Assembly: GCF_030211955.1 (NCBI RefSeq)
Contig: NZ_JASODI010000007.1
Coordinates: 1-64,000 of the forward strand
Direction of reading: 5' to 3'
From: Corynebacterium frankenforstense
GTDB taxonomy: Bacteria > Actinomycetota > Actinomycetes > Mycobacteriales > Mycobacteriaceae
Length of the DNA: 64,000 nt
The notes under the pieces are model-generated. The model saw only the letters and a list, made by a program, of their open reading frames with translations, did no database searches and was not told the DNA's origin. The translations under genes and the position numbers were made by a program. Shown one piece after another: positions 19,094 through 29,268 of the stretch; position 1 is the stretch's first letter, and the number at the start of each line of letters is the position of its first letter.

Positions 19094-20782
19094 TCAGCGC
19101 TTGCCCGGGCCCTTGAGGGCGACGACGTCGAAGTCGCCGGCGGCCAGGTGGGCGCGCAGGTCCTTCTTGTCGAACTTGCCCACCGAGGTCTTGTCGATGT
19201 GGCGCACGAAGGTCCAGTACTCGGGCAGCATCCAGCTGGGCAGCTGGTTGCGCAGCCGCCCGCGCAGGCGCTCGGCGGTCTCGGCGTCCTCCGGGACGTC
19301 GGGGTGGACCACGGTGACCACCAGCGGGCGCTCGCCCCACTTGTCGTCGGGGTAGCCGATGACGGCGGCCTCGACGACCTCGGGCGACTCCATGACCATG
19401 TTCTCCACCCCGGCCGAGTAGATCCACTCGCCCCCGGAGCGGATGACGTCGCGGGCGCGGTCGTGGACGGTCAGGTAGCCGTCCTCGGTCACGGAGCCGA
19501 CGTCGCCGGTGCGCAGCCACCCGTCGGCGGTGAACTGGACCTCCGGCGTCTCGGCGGCGCGGTCGTCGGCACCCGCGCTGTCGGCGCCGACGTAGTAGGA
19601 GCCGGCGACCAGGGGACCGCGCACCTGGATCTCGCCCTGGTTGCGGTCGGTCGCGGAGACGACGCGGCCGTCGTTGACCACGCGGTAGTCCACGGTGGCG
19701 GGGAAGCGGCCCTGGCTGGTGCGGTAGGTCCAGCGCGCCTCGCCGGAGGCGCCGGCCGGTGGGCGGGCCACCGAGCCGACCGTGGAGGTCTCCGTCATGC
19801 CCCACACGTGCACGACGTCGACGCCGTAGCGCTCCTCCCACATCGACAGCAGCACCGGCGGGGCCTGGGAGCCGCCGACGAAGATCTCGGTCAGGCTCAT
19901 CCGCTCCGGCGGGTGGTGCATGTAGTGCACGAGCAGCTGCATCCACACCGTGGGCACGCCGTGGGCCACGCGCGGGTGGGTGGCGGCGATCAGCTCGGCC
20001 AGGGTCTCGCCGGAGACGTCGGCGTCGGGCAGCACCAGCGGGGTGCCGGCCATGAAGGCGGCGAAGGGCACCGCCCAGCTGAGCACGTGGTAGATCGGCA
20101 CGCAGCACAGGAAGCTCTGGCCGTTGGAGACGGCCATCGAGTCGGTGCCCAGCAGCGTCAGCGCCGTCAGGTACAGCGAGCGGTGGGAGTAGGCGACCCC
20201 GCGGGGCTCGCCGCCGGTGCCGGTGGAGTAGCACAGGGCCGCGGCGTCGTTCTCGTCGGGCACGGGCCACGCGTAACGGGTGGCGCGACCGTCGAGAAGC
20301 GCCTCGTAGGAGTGGACGCTGACCCCCTCGGGCAGCTCCACGTCGGGCAGCTCGGTGCCGATGAAGACGACGTGGCGCACCCCGGGGCAGCCCTCGAGGA
20401 CCTCGGCGAGCCGGGCGGCCAACCGCGGGTCGGCGATGACGACCTGGCCCTCGGCGTCGTTGACGATGTGCCGGATCTGGCTGACCATCAGCTGCTTGTT
20501 CAGCGGGTTGAAGACGGCGCCCATGCACGGCACGGCGAACATCGTCTCCAGGTGCTCGGCGCAGTTGAACATCAGGGAGGCCACCCGCGCGTCCCCGGAG
20601 ACGCCCAGCTCGTCGCGCAGGGCGTGGGCCAGCGCGGCGGCGCGGGCGGCGATCTGGGCGAAGGTGGTCTCCTCGCCCCGGCCGTTCTTCCACGTGGTCA
20701 CACGGGTCCGGCCGTGCACCGAGGCGCCGTAGGAGAGGATGCGGGCCACGGACAGTGGTATGTCCTGCATCGTCGACTGCAT
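19094..20782 (-). CDS. Long-chain fatty acid--CoA ligase-like AMP-binding enzyme
   Basis: An adenylate-forming enzyme (562 aa) of the FadD/acyl-CoA synthetase family. The ATP loop is YSTGTGGEPRGVAYSHR near residues 185-205; the usual TTG-x-PKG is changed at two positions but remains conservative. Further motifs are HVWGMTETST, DGWLRTGDVG with the hinge DRARDVIRSGGEWI, and the C-terminal catalytic lysine in SVGKFDKKDLR. It likely activates a medium or long fatty acid with ATP and CoA. The ATG at 20782 has GGAGCAC before it. The exact chain length or a role in mycolic acid metabolism cannot be read from the sequence. Confidence 0.88.
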   Translation of the reverse strand: MQSTMQDIPLSVARILSYGASVHGRTRVTTWKNGRGEETTFAQIAARAAALAHALRDELGVSGDARVASLMFNCAEHLETMFAVPCMGAVFNPLNKQLMVSQIRHIVNDAEGQVVIADPRLAARLAEVLEGCPGVRHVVFIGTELPDVELPEGVSVHSYEALLDGRATRYAWPVPDENDAAALCYSTGTGGEPRGVAYSHRSLYLTALTLLGTDSMAVSNGQSFLCCVPIYHVLSWAVPFAAFMAGTPLVLPDADVSGETLAELIAATHPRVAHGVPTVWMQLLVHYMHHPPERMSLTEIFVGGSQAPPVLLSMWEERYGVDVVHVWGMTETSTVGSVARPPAGASGEARWTYRTSQGRFPATVDYRVVNDGRVVSATDRNQGEIQVRGPLVAGSYYVGADSAGADDRAAETPEVQFTADGWLRTGDVGSVTEDGYLTVHDRARDVIRSGGEWIYSAGVENMVMESPEVVEAAVIGYPDDKWGERPLVVTVVHPDVPEDAETAERLRGRLRNQLPSWMLPEYWTFVRHIDKTSVGKFDKKDLRAHLAAGDFDVVALKGPGKR

Positions 20783-21092
20783 GTGCTCCACACTACCGCC
20801 GGGGGTCGAAGTTCCACCGTCGTGGTGCCATGCGTTAGACTTGTCGCCGGATTGGCCGGGTGCCCGCCCGAATGTGGGGCCCGCCCCCTCCCGGGGCAGT
20901 TGCCCGACCCGCACGCGTGATTCAGCGGCGGAGACGGAGGGGAGACACGGCCGACCGGCATCGTCAGGCCCGAGGGGTGCACCGGGGTGCGCCCGCACGC
21001 GATTTTTCCGGGCCGCGAGAAGTCTCCACCCGGGCCGCGCGCGCCGCGTCTCCACCGCCGTGGGCCGCACCCGGAGCCACGAAAGGACATCT
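20783..21092 (+). promoter_or_regulatory. rho promoter and long 5' leader
   Basis: This 310-bp gap between the divergent fadD-like gene and rho holds a TAGACT box at 20836-20841 on the + strand. If used, it gives a leader of about 245 nt that is very GC- and C-rich. Long leaders in front of rho are used for Rho autoregulation in other bacteria, so the same is plausible here. No small gene is evident. Confidence 0.45.
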
Positions 21093-22889
21093 GTGACGAC
21101 ACAGGACAGCACCACCCCTGCCGTCGGCGGGGACCTCGCCGGAATGCGCATCCCCGAGCTGAAGGCCATGGCCGCCGGGATGGGCATCAAGGGGTTGTCG
21201 GGCAAGCGCAAGGCCGACATCATCGCCGCGATCCAGGCCGGGGGTGGCGGACAGGTGTCCGCGAAGCAGCCGACGAAGAGACAGGACCAGAACCGAGCCG
21301 TGGACAACGAGAGCAACGAGAACAAGGGCGGCGAGGGCCGCGACGAAGCCCGGGGCAGGCAGCACGACGCACAGCAGGACGGCCAGGGCCACAAGGACGG
21401 CCAGGGCCACAAGAACGGCCAGAACCACTACGAGTCCCGCTCCCAGGCGCGTCGCGCCCGCCGCAACCGCGCCCGCCAGGCCCAGCGCGAGCAGGAGAAC
21501 CAGGACAACGGTTCCCGCGACGGCGGCCACGACGGCGGCAACACCGGCGACGGCCACAACAACAACGGCGGCCACAACGACGGCGGCCACAACGACGGCA
21601 ACCACGGCAAGGGGCGGCGCCGCGAACGTCGTCGCCGCGGGCGTCGTAACCGCGACGGCAACAACAACCAGAACAACGGCAACAGCAACCAGCAGGGCGG
21701 CCGCAACCAGAACCTCGAGGACCTCGAGCCGGTCGCGGGCATCCTGGACATCGTCGACAACAACGTCGCGTTCGTGCGCACCACGGGTTACCACCCCTCG
21801 GAGAAGGACGTCTACGTCCCCAACCAGCTGATCAAGCGCTGCGGCCTGCGTTCCGGCGACGCCGTGACCGGCCGGATCTCCGCCGGCGGCGCCCAGGTGC
21901 GCGGTCGCGGCCGCAACCGCCAGAAGTTCAGCAACCTGGCCCACGTCGAGACCGTCAACGGCCTGAGCGTGGGGGAGGCCCGCCAGCGGCCCGACTTCGC
22001 CAAGCTGACCCCGCTGTACCCGAACCAGCGCCTGCGCCTCGAGACCGAGCAGAAGGTCCTGACCACCCGCGTGATCGACCTGATCATGCCGATCGGCAAG
22101 GGCCAGCGCGCGCTGATCGTCTCCCCGCCGAAGGCCGGCAAGACCACCATCCTGCAGAACGTGGCCAACGCGATCTCGACGAACAACCCGGAGTGCCACC
22201 TCATGGTCGTCCTCGTCGACGAGCGCCCCGAGGAGGTCACGGACATGCAGCGCAGCGTCAACGGCGAGGTCATCGCCTCGACGTTCGACCGCCCGCCGAG
22301 CGAGCACACCGCCGTCGCGGAGCTGGCCGTCGAGCGCGCCAAGCGCCTCGTCGAGCAGGGCAAGGACGTCGTCATCCTGCTCGACTCGATCACCCGCCTG
22401 GGCCGCGCCTACAACAACTCCTCGCCGGCCTCCGGCCGCATCCTCTCCGGCGGCGTGGACTCCAACGCCCTCTACCCGCCGAAGCGCTTCCTGGGCGCCG
22501 CCCGCAACATCGAGCACGGCGGCAGCCTGACGATCATCGCCACCGCCATGGTGGAGACCGGCTCGGCCGGCGACACGGTGATCTTCGAGGAGTTCAAGGG
22601 CACCGGCAACGCCGAGCTCAAGCTCGACCGCAAGATCTCCGAGCGCCGCGTCTTCCCGGCCGTCGACGTCGGACCGTCCGGCACCCGCAAGGACGAGCTG
22701 CTGCTCGCCCCCGAGGAGGCCCGCCTGGTGCACAAGCTGCGCCGGATCCTGGCCGCCCTGGACAACCAGGCCGCGATCGACCTGCTGATCAAGCAGCTGA
22801 AGAAGACCAGGAGCAACGGCGAGTTCCTCATGCAGGTCGCCTCGAGCGCCCCGATGGCCGCCGACAAGGACGTGGAGGACTACCTGTGA
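21093..22889 (+). CDS. rho: Transcription termination factor Rho
   Basis: Rho (598 aa, GTG start with AAAGGA upstream) is the hexameric RNA helicase that ends transcription. The SAP-like N-terminal segment ([20 protein letters not shown]) is followed by a large actinobacterial insertion, roughly residues 50-205, made mostly of Asn, Gly, His, Asp, Arg and Gln with stretches such as [18 protein letters not shown]. Then come the RNA-binding CSD ([19 protein letters not shown]), Walker [10 protein letters not shown], Walker [17 protein letters not shown], and the R-loop. It lacks the prokaryotic minimal length of about 420 because of the insertion. The stop overlaps the prfA start. Confidence 0.97.
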   Translation: MTTQDSTTPAVGGDLAGMRIPELKAMAAGMGIKGLSGKRKADIIAAIQAGGGGQVSAKQPTKRQDQNRAVDNESNENKGGEGRDEARGRQHDAQQDGQGHKDGQGHKNGQNHYESRSQARRARRNRARQAQREQENQDNGSRDGGHDGGNTGDGHNNNGGHNDGGHNDGNHGKGRRRERRRRGRRNRDGNNNQNNGNSNQQGGRNQNLEDLEPVAGILDIVDNNVAFVRTTGYHPSEKDVYVPNQLIKRCGLRSGDAVTGRISAGGAQVRGRGRNRQKFSNLAHVETVNGLSVGEARQRPDFAKLTPLYPNQRLRLETEQKVLTTRVIDLIMPIGKGQRALIVSPPKAGKTTILQNVANAISTNNPECHLMVVLVDERPEEVTDMQRSVNGEVIASTFDRPPSEHTAVAELAVERAKRLVEQGKDVVILLDSITRLGRAYNNSSPASGRILSGGVDSNALYPPKRFLGAARNIEHGGSLTIIATAMVETGSAGDTVIFEEFKGTGNAELKLDRKISERRVFPAVDVGPSGTRKDELLLAPEEARLVHKLRRILAALDNQAAIDLLIKQLKKTRSNGEFLMQVASSAPMAADKDVEDYL

Positions 22890-23959
22890 GCACCGAATCC
22901 ACCCGCGTCGACGACGTCCTGTCCGAGTACCAGGGCATCGAGGCCCAGATGGCCGACCCGTCCCTGGCCGGCGACCAGGACGCCTTCCGCCGCCTGTCCA
23001 AGCGCTACGCCGAGCTCAAGCCGGTCGTGCAGGCCCACGAGGAGCACGAGAAGGTCGTCGCCGACCTGGCCGACGCCCGCGAGCTGGCCCACGAGGACCA
23101 CGACTTCGCCGCCGAGGCCGAGCGACTGGCCGCCCGCGAGGTCGAGCTCGAGGAGAAGCTGGCCGACCTGCTCGCCCCGCGCGACCCGCACGACGGCGAC
23201 GACATCATCATGGAGGTCAAGGCCGGCGCCGGCGGCGAGGAGGCCGCGCTCTTCGCCGGCGACCTGGTGCGCATGTACGAGAAGTTCGCCGACAAGCACG
23301 GCTTCATCTACGAGGTCCTCGACCTCGCGGAGTCGGACCTGGGCGGCGTGAAGGACATGACGCTGTCGATCCGCTCGAAGCACCCGGGCCGCGACGGCGC
23401 GTGGAGCGTCTTCAAGTTCGAGGGCGGCGTCCACCGCGTCCAGCGCATCCCCGTGACCGAGTCGCAGGGCCGCATCCAGACCTCGGCCGCCGGCGTGCTC
23501 GTCTACCCGGAGCCCGAGGAGGTCGGCGAGGTCGAGATCGAGGACAAGGACCTGCGCGTCGACGTCTACCGTTCCTCCGGCAAGGGCGGCCAGGGCGTCA
23601 ACACGACCGACTCGGCCGTGCGCATCACCCACCTGCCCACCGGCATCGTGGTGACCTGCCAGAAGGAGCGCTCCCAGATCCAGAACAAGGCGCGTGCCAT
23701 GCAGGTGCTGGCCGCCCGCCTGCAGCAGATGCAGGAGGAGGCCGCGGAGGCCGAGGCCGCCGAGGGGCGCGCAGCCCAGGTGCGCACGATGGACCGCTCC
23801 GAGCGCATCCGCACCTACAACTGGCCGGAGAACCGCATCTCCGACCACCGCATCGGATTCAAGGCCAACAACCTCGACCAGGTCCTTGACGGCAACCTCG
23901 ACGACCTCTTCGACGCCCTGCGCACCGCCGAGCGCGCCGAGCGCCTCGAGGCCGAGTGA
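22886..23959 (+). CDS. prfA: Peptide chain release factor 1
   Basis: RF1 (357 aa) reads UAA and UAG stop codons. The peptidyl-tRNA hydrolysis motif is [18 protein letters not shown] (GGQ) and the codon-recognition tripeptide is PVT in [10 protein letters not shown], the RF1 form of PxT. The first 100 residues form the usual charged helical domain. The GTG start overlaps the rho stop (GTGA), and the stop overlaps the prmC start in the same way, so the three are translationally coupled. Confidence 0.96.
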   Translation: MSTESTRVDDVLSEYQGIEAQMADPSLAGDQDAFRRLSKRYAELKPVVQAHEEHEKVVADLADARELAHEDHDFAAEAERLAAREVELEEKLADLLAPRDPHDGDDIIMEVKAGAGGEEAALFAGDLVRMYEKFADKHGFIYEVLDLAESDLGGVKDMTLSIRSKHPGRDGAWSVFKFEGGVHRVQRIPVTESQGRIQTSAAGVLVYPEPEEVGEVEIEDKDLRVDVYRSSGKGGQGVNTTDSAVRITHLPTGIVVTCQKERSQIQNKARAMQVLAARLQQMQEEAAEAEAAEGRAAQVRTMDRSERIRTYNWPENRISDHRIGFKANNLDQVLDGNLDDLFDALRTAERAERLEAE

Positions 23960-24795
23960 CCGGCGCCTGGCGCGCCGAGCTGCGGGCCGCCGCCGGGCGC
24001 CTCGCGGCCGCCGGCGTCGAGTCCCCGGCCGCCGACGTGCGGCTGCTGGCCGCGCACCTGGCCGGCTGTGCGCCGCTGGAGGTCGGCTTCCTCGACGCCG
24101 CGCCCGCGGGCTTCGCCGAGGCGCTGGCCCGCCGGGAGCGCCGCGAACCGCTGCAGCACATCACCGGCACGGCCGCCTTCGGCCCGCTCGACATCGCCGT
24201 CGGGCCGGGCGTGTTCATCCCGCGCCCCGAGACCGAGGTGCTCGCCGACTGGGTGGTGCGCCGCCTGCGCGGCGTGCCCGCACCCCGGGTGGTGGACCTG
24301 TGCACCGGTTCCGGCGCGCTGGCCTGCTACATCGCCCACGAGATTGACGACGCCGCGGTGGTCGCCGTGGAGCTTTCCCCCGACGCGGCCACGTGGGCGC
24401 GTCGCACCGTGGCGGACAACGGCCTGGGCGGGCGCGTCACCGTCGTCGAGGGCGACGCGACCGACGCCGGGCTGCTGGCAGACATGGCCGGCGGCGTCGA
24501 CGCCGTGGTGTGCAACCCGCCGTACGTGCCGGCCGCGGGACCGGTGGCCCCCGAGGTCGACGCCGACCCGGACCTCGCCGTCTACGGCGGGGAGTCCGGC
24601 ATGGACGTCATCGAGAAGCTCCTGGACCCGGTCGCGCGCCTGCTGCGCCCGGGCGGGGTCTTCGGTATCGAGCACGACGACACGACCGCCGCGGAGACGG
24701 CGGCGCTCGTCGACGCGACCGGCCGGTTCACCCCGGCGGAGCACCTGTGCGACCTGGCGGGGCGGGAGCGCTTCGTCACGGCCGCTAGACTGTGA
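23956..24795 (+). CDS. prmC: Release factor glutamine methyltransferase
   Basis: PrmC (279 aa, GTG start overlapping prfA by 4 bp) methylates the Gln of the GGQ motif of release factors. It has the N-terminal helical domain, the [15 protein letters not shown] region, the SAM loop [14 protein letters not shown] and the [15 protein letters not shown] motif that binds the glutamine. Position directly after its substrate gene prfA supports the call. A TAGACT box near the end of the gene (24786-24791) may serve the next gene. Confidence 0.95.
   Translation: MTGAWRAELRAAAGRLAAAGVESPAADVRLLAAHLAGCAPLEVGFLDAAPAGFAEALARRERREPLQHITGTAAFGPLDIAVGPGVFIPRPETEVLADWVVRRLRGVPAPRVVDLCTGSGALACYIAHEIDDAAVVAVELSPDAATWARRTVADNGLGGRVTVVEGDATDAGLLADMAGGVDAVVCNPPYVPAAGPVAPEVDADPDLAVYGGESGMDVIEKLLDPVARLLRPGGVFGIEHDDTTAAETAALVDATGRFTPAEHLCDLAGRERFVTAARL
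24786..24791 (+). promoter_or_regulatory. Candidate -10 box for the tsaC-type gene
   Basis: TAGACT at the 3' end of prmC lies 55 bases before the GTG of the next gene, leaving a leader with a GAAGAAGGGA ribosome site. Confidence 0.4.
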
Positions 24796-24846
24796 GTCCG
24801 CGCCCGGGAGGTCCGGACGCGGCAGAGCCTTGAAGAAGGGACCCAC

Positions 24847-25548
24847 GTGGGAAACATCTACAGCTGTCTCGACGCCGCGAAGCGACGCGACGCCGTGCGG
24901 GCCGCGGCCGAGGCCGCCCGCTCCGGTGAGCTGGTGGTCACCCCGACCGACACCGTCTACGGCATTGGCGCGGACGCCTTCAACAACCCGGCGGTGGCCG
25001 CGCTGCTGGCAGCCAAGCACCGCGGACCGGACTACCCGGTGCCCGTGCTCGTCGGCTCCTGGGACACCGTCGCCGGCCTGACCTCCGGCGTCGACGAGCG
25101 CACCCGGGCCCTGGTCGAGGCCTTCTGGCCCGGCGGGCTCTCGCTCGTCGTGCCCGAGGCGCCTTCGCTGCCCTGGGACCTCGGCGACACCCGCGGCACC
25201 GTGATGGTGCGCATGCCGAATCACCCGGTGGCCCTGCAGCTGCTGCGCGAGGTCGGCCCGATGGCCGTCTCCTCGGCCAACATCCACGGCCACCCGGCGC
25301 CGACGTCGGCCGCCGCGGCGCGCCAGCAGCTCGGCGACTCCGTGTCCGTCTACCTCGATTCCGGGGAGGCGACCATCGGGGAGCCCTCCACGATCGTCGA
25401 CATGTCCGGTGCGACCCCGCGCATTCTGCGCGCCGGCGCGGTGCCGGGGGAGCGCATCGCCGAGGTCCTCGGGCTCTCGCCCGAGTCCATCGGGGCCGTG
25501 GCTGAGGACGAGGCAGCGGACGCCGCCGCGGCAGGGGATGAGGAATAA
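24847..25548 (+). CDS. L-threonylcarbamoyladenylate synthase (Sua5/TsaC family)
   Basis: A 233-residue YrdC-domain protein that makes threonylcarbamoyl-AMP for the t6A37 modification of tRNAs reading ANN codons. The family motif TPTDTVYGIGADAFN lies near residues 32-46, followed by KHRGPDYPVPVLV, the FWPGGLSLV loop and SSANIHGHPAPT. The C-terminal tail after about residue 210 is Ala/Asp/Glu-rich. GTG start with a good ribosome site; wecA follows after 3 bp. This order, prmC-tsaC-wecA, is conserved in actinobacteria. Confidence 0.92.
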   Translation: MGNIYSCLDAAKRRDAVRAAAEAARSGELVVTPTDTVYGIGADAFNNPAVAALLAAKHRGPDYPVPVLVGSWDTVAGLTSGVDERTRALVEAFWPGGLSLVVPEAPSLPWDLGDTRGTVMVRMPNHPVALQLLREVGPMAVSSANIHGHPAPTSAAAARQQLGDSVSVYLDSGEATIGEPSTIVDMSGATPRILRAGAVPGERIAEVLGLSPESIGAVAEDEAADAAAAGDEE

Positions 25549-25551
25549 CCT

Positions 25552-26709
25552 GTGGGCGTCGGTGTGGCGGGCGTGCCCCTGCGCGAGCTCGGACTCGTGC
25601 TCCTCGTGGGCGCCGCGGTGACCTTCCTGGTCACCGGGCTGATCCGCTACGCCCTCGTGCGCACGGGCCGGATCGCGGAGATCCGCAAGCGCGACGTGCA
25701 CACCCAGCCCACCCCGCAGCTCGGCGGGGTGGCGATGTTCACCGGCTTCATTGCCGCTGTATTCCTGGCCAGCCAGCTGCCCGCGCTCACTCGCGGGTTC
25801 TTGCCCGTGACCCCGGAGATGAGCGCGGTGCTCTGGGCCGGCTTCGTCATCGTCGTCGTCGGCGCCATCGACGACCTCTATGAGCTCGACGCGCTGAGCA
25901 AGCTCGTCGGGCAGATCCTCGGCGCCGTCGTGATGAGCCTGCTGGGCCTGAACTGGACGCTGCTCTACGTCCCGGTGGGGGAGGGCACCACCGTCGTCCT
26001 CGACCAGGTCCAGTCCACGGTCTTGACCACGGTGTTCACCGTGCTGCTCGTCAACGCGTTGAACTTCGTCGACGGGCTCGACGGCCTGGCCGCCGGACTC
26101 GGCGCGATCGCCGGCGGCGCACTCCTGCTGTACTCGCTGACCGTCCTGCACGACCAGGGCGGGGCCGTGGCCGCCTACCCGCCGGCGATCATCGCCGCGG
26201 GCCTGGTCGGCATCTGCCTGGGCTTCCTGCCGCACAACTTCGAACCCTCGCGCATCTTCATGGGCGACTCGGGGGCCATGCTCATCGGCCTTTTGCTCGC
26301 GGCGGCCGCGACCTCGACCTCCGGCAAGATCAACATGTCGCTCTACGGCACCGTCGACATGATCGCGCTGGCCAGCCCCATCATCGTCGTGGCCGCGGCC
26401 GTCTTCGTGCCCGTGCTCGACCTCGTGCTCGCCGTCGTGCGCCGCGTCTCGGCGGGCCGGTCGCCCTTCGCCGCCGACCGCATGCACCTGCACCACCGCC
26501 TGCTGCGCCTGGGCCACACGCACCGGCGCACAGCCCTGGTGCTGTACCTGTGGTGCTCCGTCTTCGCCTTCGGGGCGGTGTCCTTCTCCGTGGTCCCGCC
26601 GCCCGTGGCGGCGGGCGCCACCGCGCTCGCGCTCGTGCTCGCCGCGGCGGCCACGCTCGTGCCCCTGCGCGACGGCCGCATCGGGCCCGGGAGGCACCGC
26701 GCCGGCTGA
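25552..26709 (+). CDS. wecA: Undecaprenyl-phosphate N-acetylglucosamine-1-phosphate transferase (WecA-like)
   Basis: A polytopic membrane enzyme (385 aa, about 11 hydrophobic segments) of the MraY/WecA family, transferring GlcNAc-1-phosphate to decaprenyl phosphate. In corynebacteria and mycobacteria this begins the linker that joins arabinogalactan to peptidoglycan. Motifs: DVHTQPTPQLGG, the Asp-rich AIDDLYELDALSK, NALNFVDGLDGLAAG, PSRIFMGDSGAM and the histidine-rich DRMHLHHRLLRLGHTHRR. GTG start. Placement just upstream of the atp genes is typical for the order. Confidence 0.93.
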   Translation: MGVGVAGVPLRELGLVLLVGAAVTFLVTGLIRYALVRTGRIAEIRKRDVHTQPTPQLGGVAMFTGFIAAVFLASQLPALTRGFLPVTPEMSAVLWAGFVIVVVGAIDDLYELDALSKLVGQILGAVVMSLLGLNWTLLYVPVGEGTTVVLDQVQSTVLTTVFTVLLVNALNFVDGLDGLAAGLGAIAGGALLLYSLTVLHDQGGAVAAYPPAIIAAGLVGICLGFLPHNFEPSRIFMGDSGAMLIGLLLAAAATSTSGKINMSLYGTVDMIALASPIIVVAAAVFVPVLDLVLAVVRRVSAGRSPFAADRMHLHHRLLRLGHTHRRTALVLYLWCSVFAFGAVSFSVVPPPVAAGATALALVLAAAATLVPLRDGRIGPGRHRAG

Positions 26710-26728
26710 GCGCGACGTCGGCAAGCGG

Positions 26729-26734
26729 TAGTGT
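26729..26734 (+). promoter_or_regulatory. -10 box for the atpI-like gene, leaderless
   Basis: TAGTGT ends 8 bases before the GTG at 26743. No ribosome site is seen in front of the GTG, so a leaderless transcript is likely. Confidence 0.45.
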
Positions 26735-26742
26735 TGACGGGC

Positions 26743-27192
26743 GTGAACGACACCGGAAACGACGCCCCCATCAACGAAGGCGACCACGACGACCCGCGCC
26801 GGCCCCTGCAGAGGGCGGTGCGCCAGGGTGGCATCGCGCTGCTCGTGGTCACGGTCGTGTCCCTGGTCGCGTGGGGGTGGGCACGTGACCTGCCCGGCAT
26901 CTGGGGGGTCCTGATCGGCGCCGCGATCGGCGGCGGGTTCGTTCTGCTCACCGCACTGAGCGTGCTGCTGACCTCGGGCACCTCGGCGGCCACCACCGGC
27001 GCGGTCGTCCTGGGCGGCTGGCTGCTGAAGCTCGTCGTGCTCGTCGTCGTGCTGTTCGTGCTGCGTGGCATGGACTTCTACGACACCTGGGCGTTCTTCG
27101 TCACCGTGGTCGTCGCCCTGGTCATCGTGCTCGCCTGCGAGGCCTACGCGGTGATCACCACCCGGGTCACCTACCTGTCCGACAAGGGCTGA
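26743..27192 (+). CDS. AtpI-like membrane protein upstream of the ATP synthase operon
   Basis: A 149-residue protein with an acidic N-terminus and four hydrophobic segments (about residues 30-50, 55-75, 85-110 and 115-140). Position between wecA and atpB and size match the poorly conserved AtpI proteins proposed to help assemble the c-ring. The GTG at 26743 is preferred to one four codons upstream because the TAGTGT -10 box is placed for a leaderless start. No residue-level motif proves the assignment; it rests on context and topology. Confidence 0.7.
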   Translation: MNDTGNDAPINEGDHDDPRRPLQRAVRQGGIALLVVTVVSLVAWGWARDLPGIWGVLIGAAIGGGFVLLTALSVLLTSGTSAATTGAVVLGGWLLKLVVLVVVLFVLRGMDFYDTWAFFVTVVVALVIVLACEAYAVITTRVTYLSDKG

Positions 27193-27496
27193 CGACCATC
27201 CGGACACCGGCGCGCCCGGGCCGGGGGGGGATTCGGGGGTGAGTCCAGTCGGACAAACACACAGCGGGCTGATAGCCTGTTACGCGGGTCGCCTCAGCGT
27301 GGGCCAACGGAACCGTCTCCGACGGGGCCGGTTCTCCGACGTTGGGGCCTGTTCCCCTGCGGCCATTCCGGGATGAGCGACGGAGTCACGGTGGCCGCGG
27401 AATGACTGGCACGACCTCCATCGCACCGTGCGGAGCCCGCCGGCCGCCGCACGGCCCCTAGAACGGGAGAGAACGCTGAGCGTTACGACACTGGCC
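27193..27496 (+). promoter_or_regulatory. atp operon promoter region and leader
   Basis: A 304-bp gap before atpB. A GATAGC/TAGCCT-like -10 region at about 27270-27277 is followed by more than 200 nt of leader, so atpB appears to have its own promoter separate from the atpI-like gene. A G-run of eight lies at 27223-27230. I see no other feature. Confidence 0.4.
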
Positions 27497-28306
27497 ATGA
27501 AGGGGGAGTTTCACGCCCCCGAACTGGACCATGAATTTTTCCCGGGGTTCATGAAAGACGGCGAGGCCCACAACCTCATCTTCACGGGCTTCGCCAACGG
27601 CTGGTTTGCACTGGACCGCCTGATGATCGTCCGCCTGATTATGGCGGCGGTCCTGGTGGTCTTCTTCCTTGTCGCCATGCGGAACCCGAAGATCGTTCCG
27701 CGTGGGGTGCAGAACGTCGCCGAGATCGCGCTCGACTTCGTGCGCGTGCACGTCGCGGAGGACATCCTCGGTAAGAAGGAGGGGCGTCGGTTCCTGCCGA
27801 TCATCGCCACCATCTTCTTCACTGTCCTCGTGATGAACGTGGCGACGATCATTCCGGGCCTCAACATCTCGCCGAACGCGCGCATCGGTATGCCGTTGAC
27901 GCTGGCGGTCGTTGGGTACATCGCGATGATCTACGCGGGGAGCAAAGAGTACGGCTTCGGCAAGTACATGAAGTCCTCGCTGATCGTCCCGAACCTCCCG
28001 TGGCCCCTCCACTTCCTGGTGGTGCCCATCGAGGCCTTCTCGACGTTCGTCATGCGGCCGGTCACCCTGACCCTCCGTCTGATGGCGAACTTCCTGGCCG
28101 GTCACCTCATCCTGGTCCTGCTCTACAGCGCCACGAACTTCTTCTTCTGGCAGCTGAACGCCTGGACCGCGATGTCGGGGCTGACCATCGTCGCGGCGAT
28201 CCTGTTCACGCTCTACGAGTGCATCATCATCTTCCTGCAGGCGTACATCTTCGCCCTGCTGGTTGCGGTGTACATCGAGCTGTCGCTGCACGCGGACTCG
28301 CACTGA
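27497..28306 (+). CDS. atpB: ATP synthase F0 subunit a
   Basis: Membrane stator subunit (269 aa from this ATG) that forms the proton half-channels against the c-ring. Five to six transmembrane segments are seen. The essential arginine lies in PVTLTLRLMANFLAGHLIL, and the C-terminal helix has the conserved QAYIFALLVAVYIELS. The ribosome site GGGAGAG is 20-30 bases before this ATG and close to an in-frame CTG, so translation may start a few codons earlier. First structural gene of atpBEFHAGDC. Confidence 0.95.
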   Translation: MKGEFHAPELDHEFFPGFMKDGEAHNLIFTGFANGWFALDRLMIVRLIMAAVLVVFFLVAMRNPKIVPRGVQNVAEIALDFVRVHVAEDILGKKEGRRFLPIIATIFFTVLVMNVATIIPGLNISPNARIGMPLTLAVVGYIAMIYAGSKEYGFGKYMKSSLIVPNLPWPLHFLVVPIEAFSTFVMRPVTLTLRLMANFLAGHLILVLLYSATNFFFWQLNAWTAMSGLTIVAAILFTLYECIIIFLQAYIFALLVAVYIELSLHADSH

Positions 28307-28356
28307 CAAGGCGCGAACCACGCGGTCAACTTCATAACCCCAAGAGCACACACCTC

Positions 28357-28665
<309 letters not shown>

Positions 28666-28698
28666 GAACACACGCAGCAGCACGAAGAACGGTTTCAC

Positions 28699-29259
28699 AT
28701 GACGAACGTCATCACCTACCTTGCGGCGGAGACGTTGCCCCTCGAGTCGGGCAACTCGATCCTCCTGCCCAAGCCCTACGACATCGTCTGGTCCATCATT
28801 CCGCTGCTGGTCATCCTCTTCATCTTCTGGAAGTGGATCCTTCCGAAGTTCCAGGAGGTCCTGACCGAGCGTGAGGACCGGATCGAGGGCGGTATCCAGC
28901 GCGCCGAGGCCGCCCAGGCCGAGGCGAAGGCCGCCCTGGAGAAGTACAACGCCCAGCTGTCCGAGGCCCGTGCCGAGGCCAACGAGATCCGCGAGCAGGC
29001 GCGTGAGCGCGGCAAGCAGATCCAGGCCGAGATGCGGGCGGAGGCGAGCGAGGAGTCCTCGCGCATCGTCGCCTCCGGCGAGAAGCAGCTCGAGGCCTCC
29101 CGACAGAGCGTGATCGCCGAGCTGCGTCAGGAGATGGGGCAGAACTCGATCAACCTGGCCGAGCGTCTGCTCGGCGGCGAGCTGTCGGACGCCACCAAGC
29201 GCTCCGGCACGATCGACTCGTTCCTGTCGGACCTGGACAGCCTCCCGGCAGGGAAGTGA
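28699..29259 (+). CDS. atpF: ATP synthase F0 subunit b
   Basis: Peripheral stalk subunit (186 aa): one N-terminal membrane segment ([19 protein letters not shown], about residues 29-47) followed by a long charged coiled coil from about residue 50 to 150 rich in Glu, Ala, Arg and Gln. It connects subunit a to the delta/alpha crown. It is of ordinary length, so corynebacterial b and delta are separate, unlike the b-delta fusion found in mycobacteria. atpH follows 9 bp after the stop. Confidence 0.95.
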   Translation: MTNVITYLAAETLPLESGNSILLPKPYDIVWSIIPLLVILFIFWKWILPKFQEVLTEREDRIEGGIQRAEAAQAEAKAALEKYNAQLSEARAEANEIREQARERGKQIQAEMRAEASEESSRIVASGEKQLEASRQSVIAELRQEMGQNSINLAERLLGGELSDATKRSGTIDSFLSDLDSLPAGK

Positions 29260-29268
29260 GTGGGTAGT

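Noticed and set aside
23815..27207. 1130-codon minus-strand open frame over prmC-wecA
   Set aside because: Antisense shadow; the + strand genes have conserved motifs throughout.
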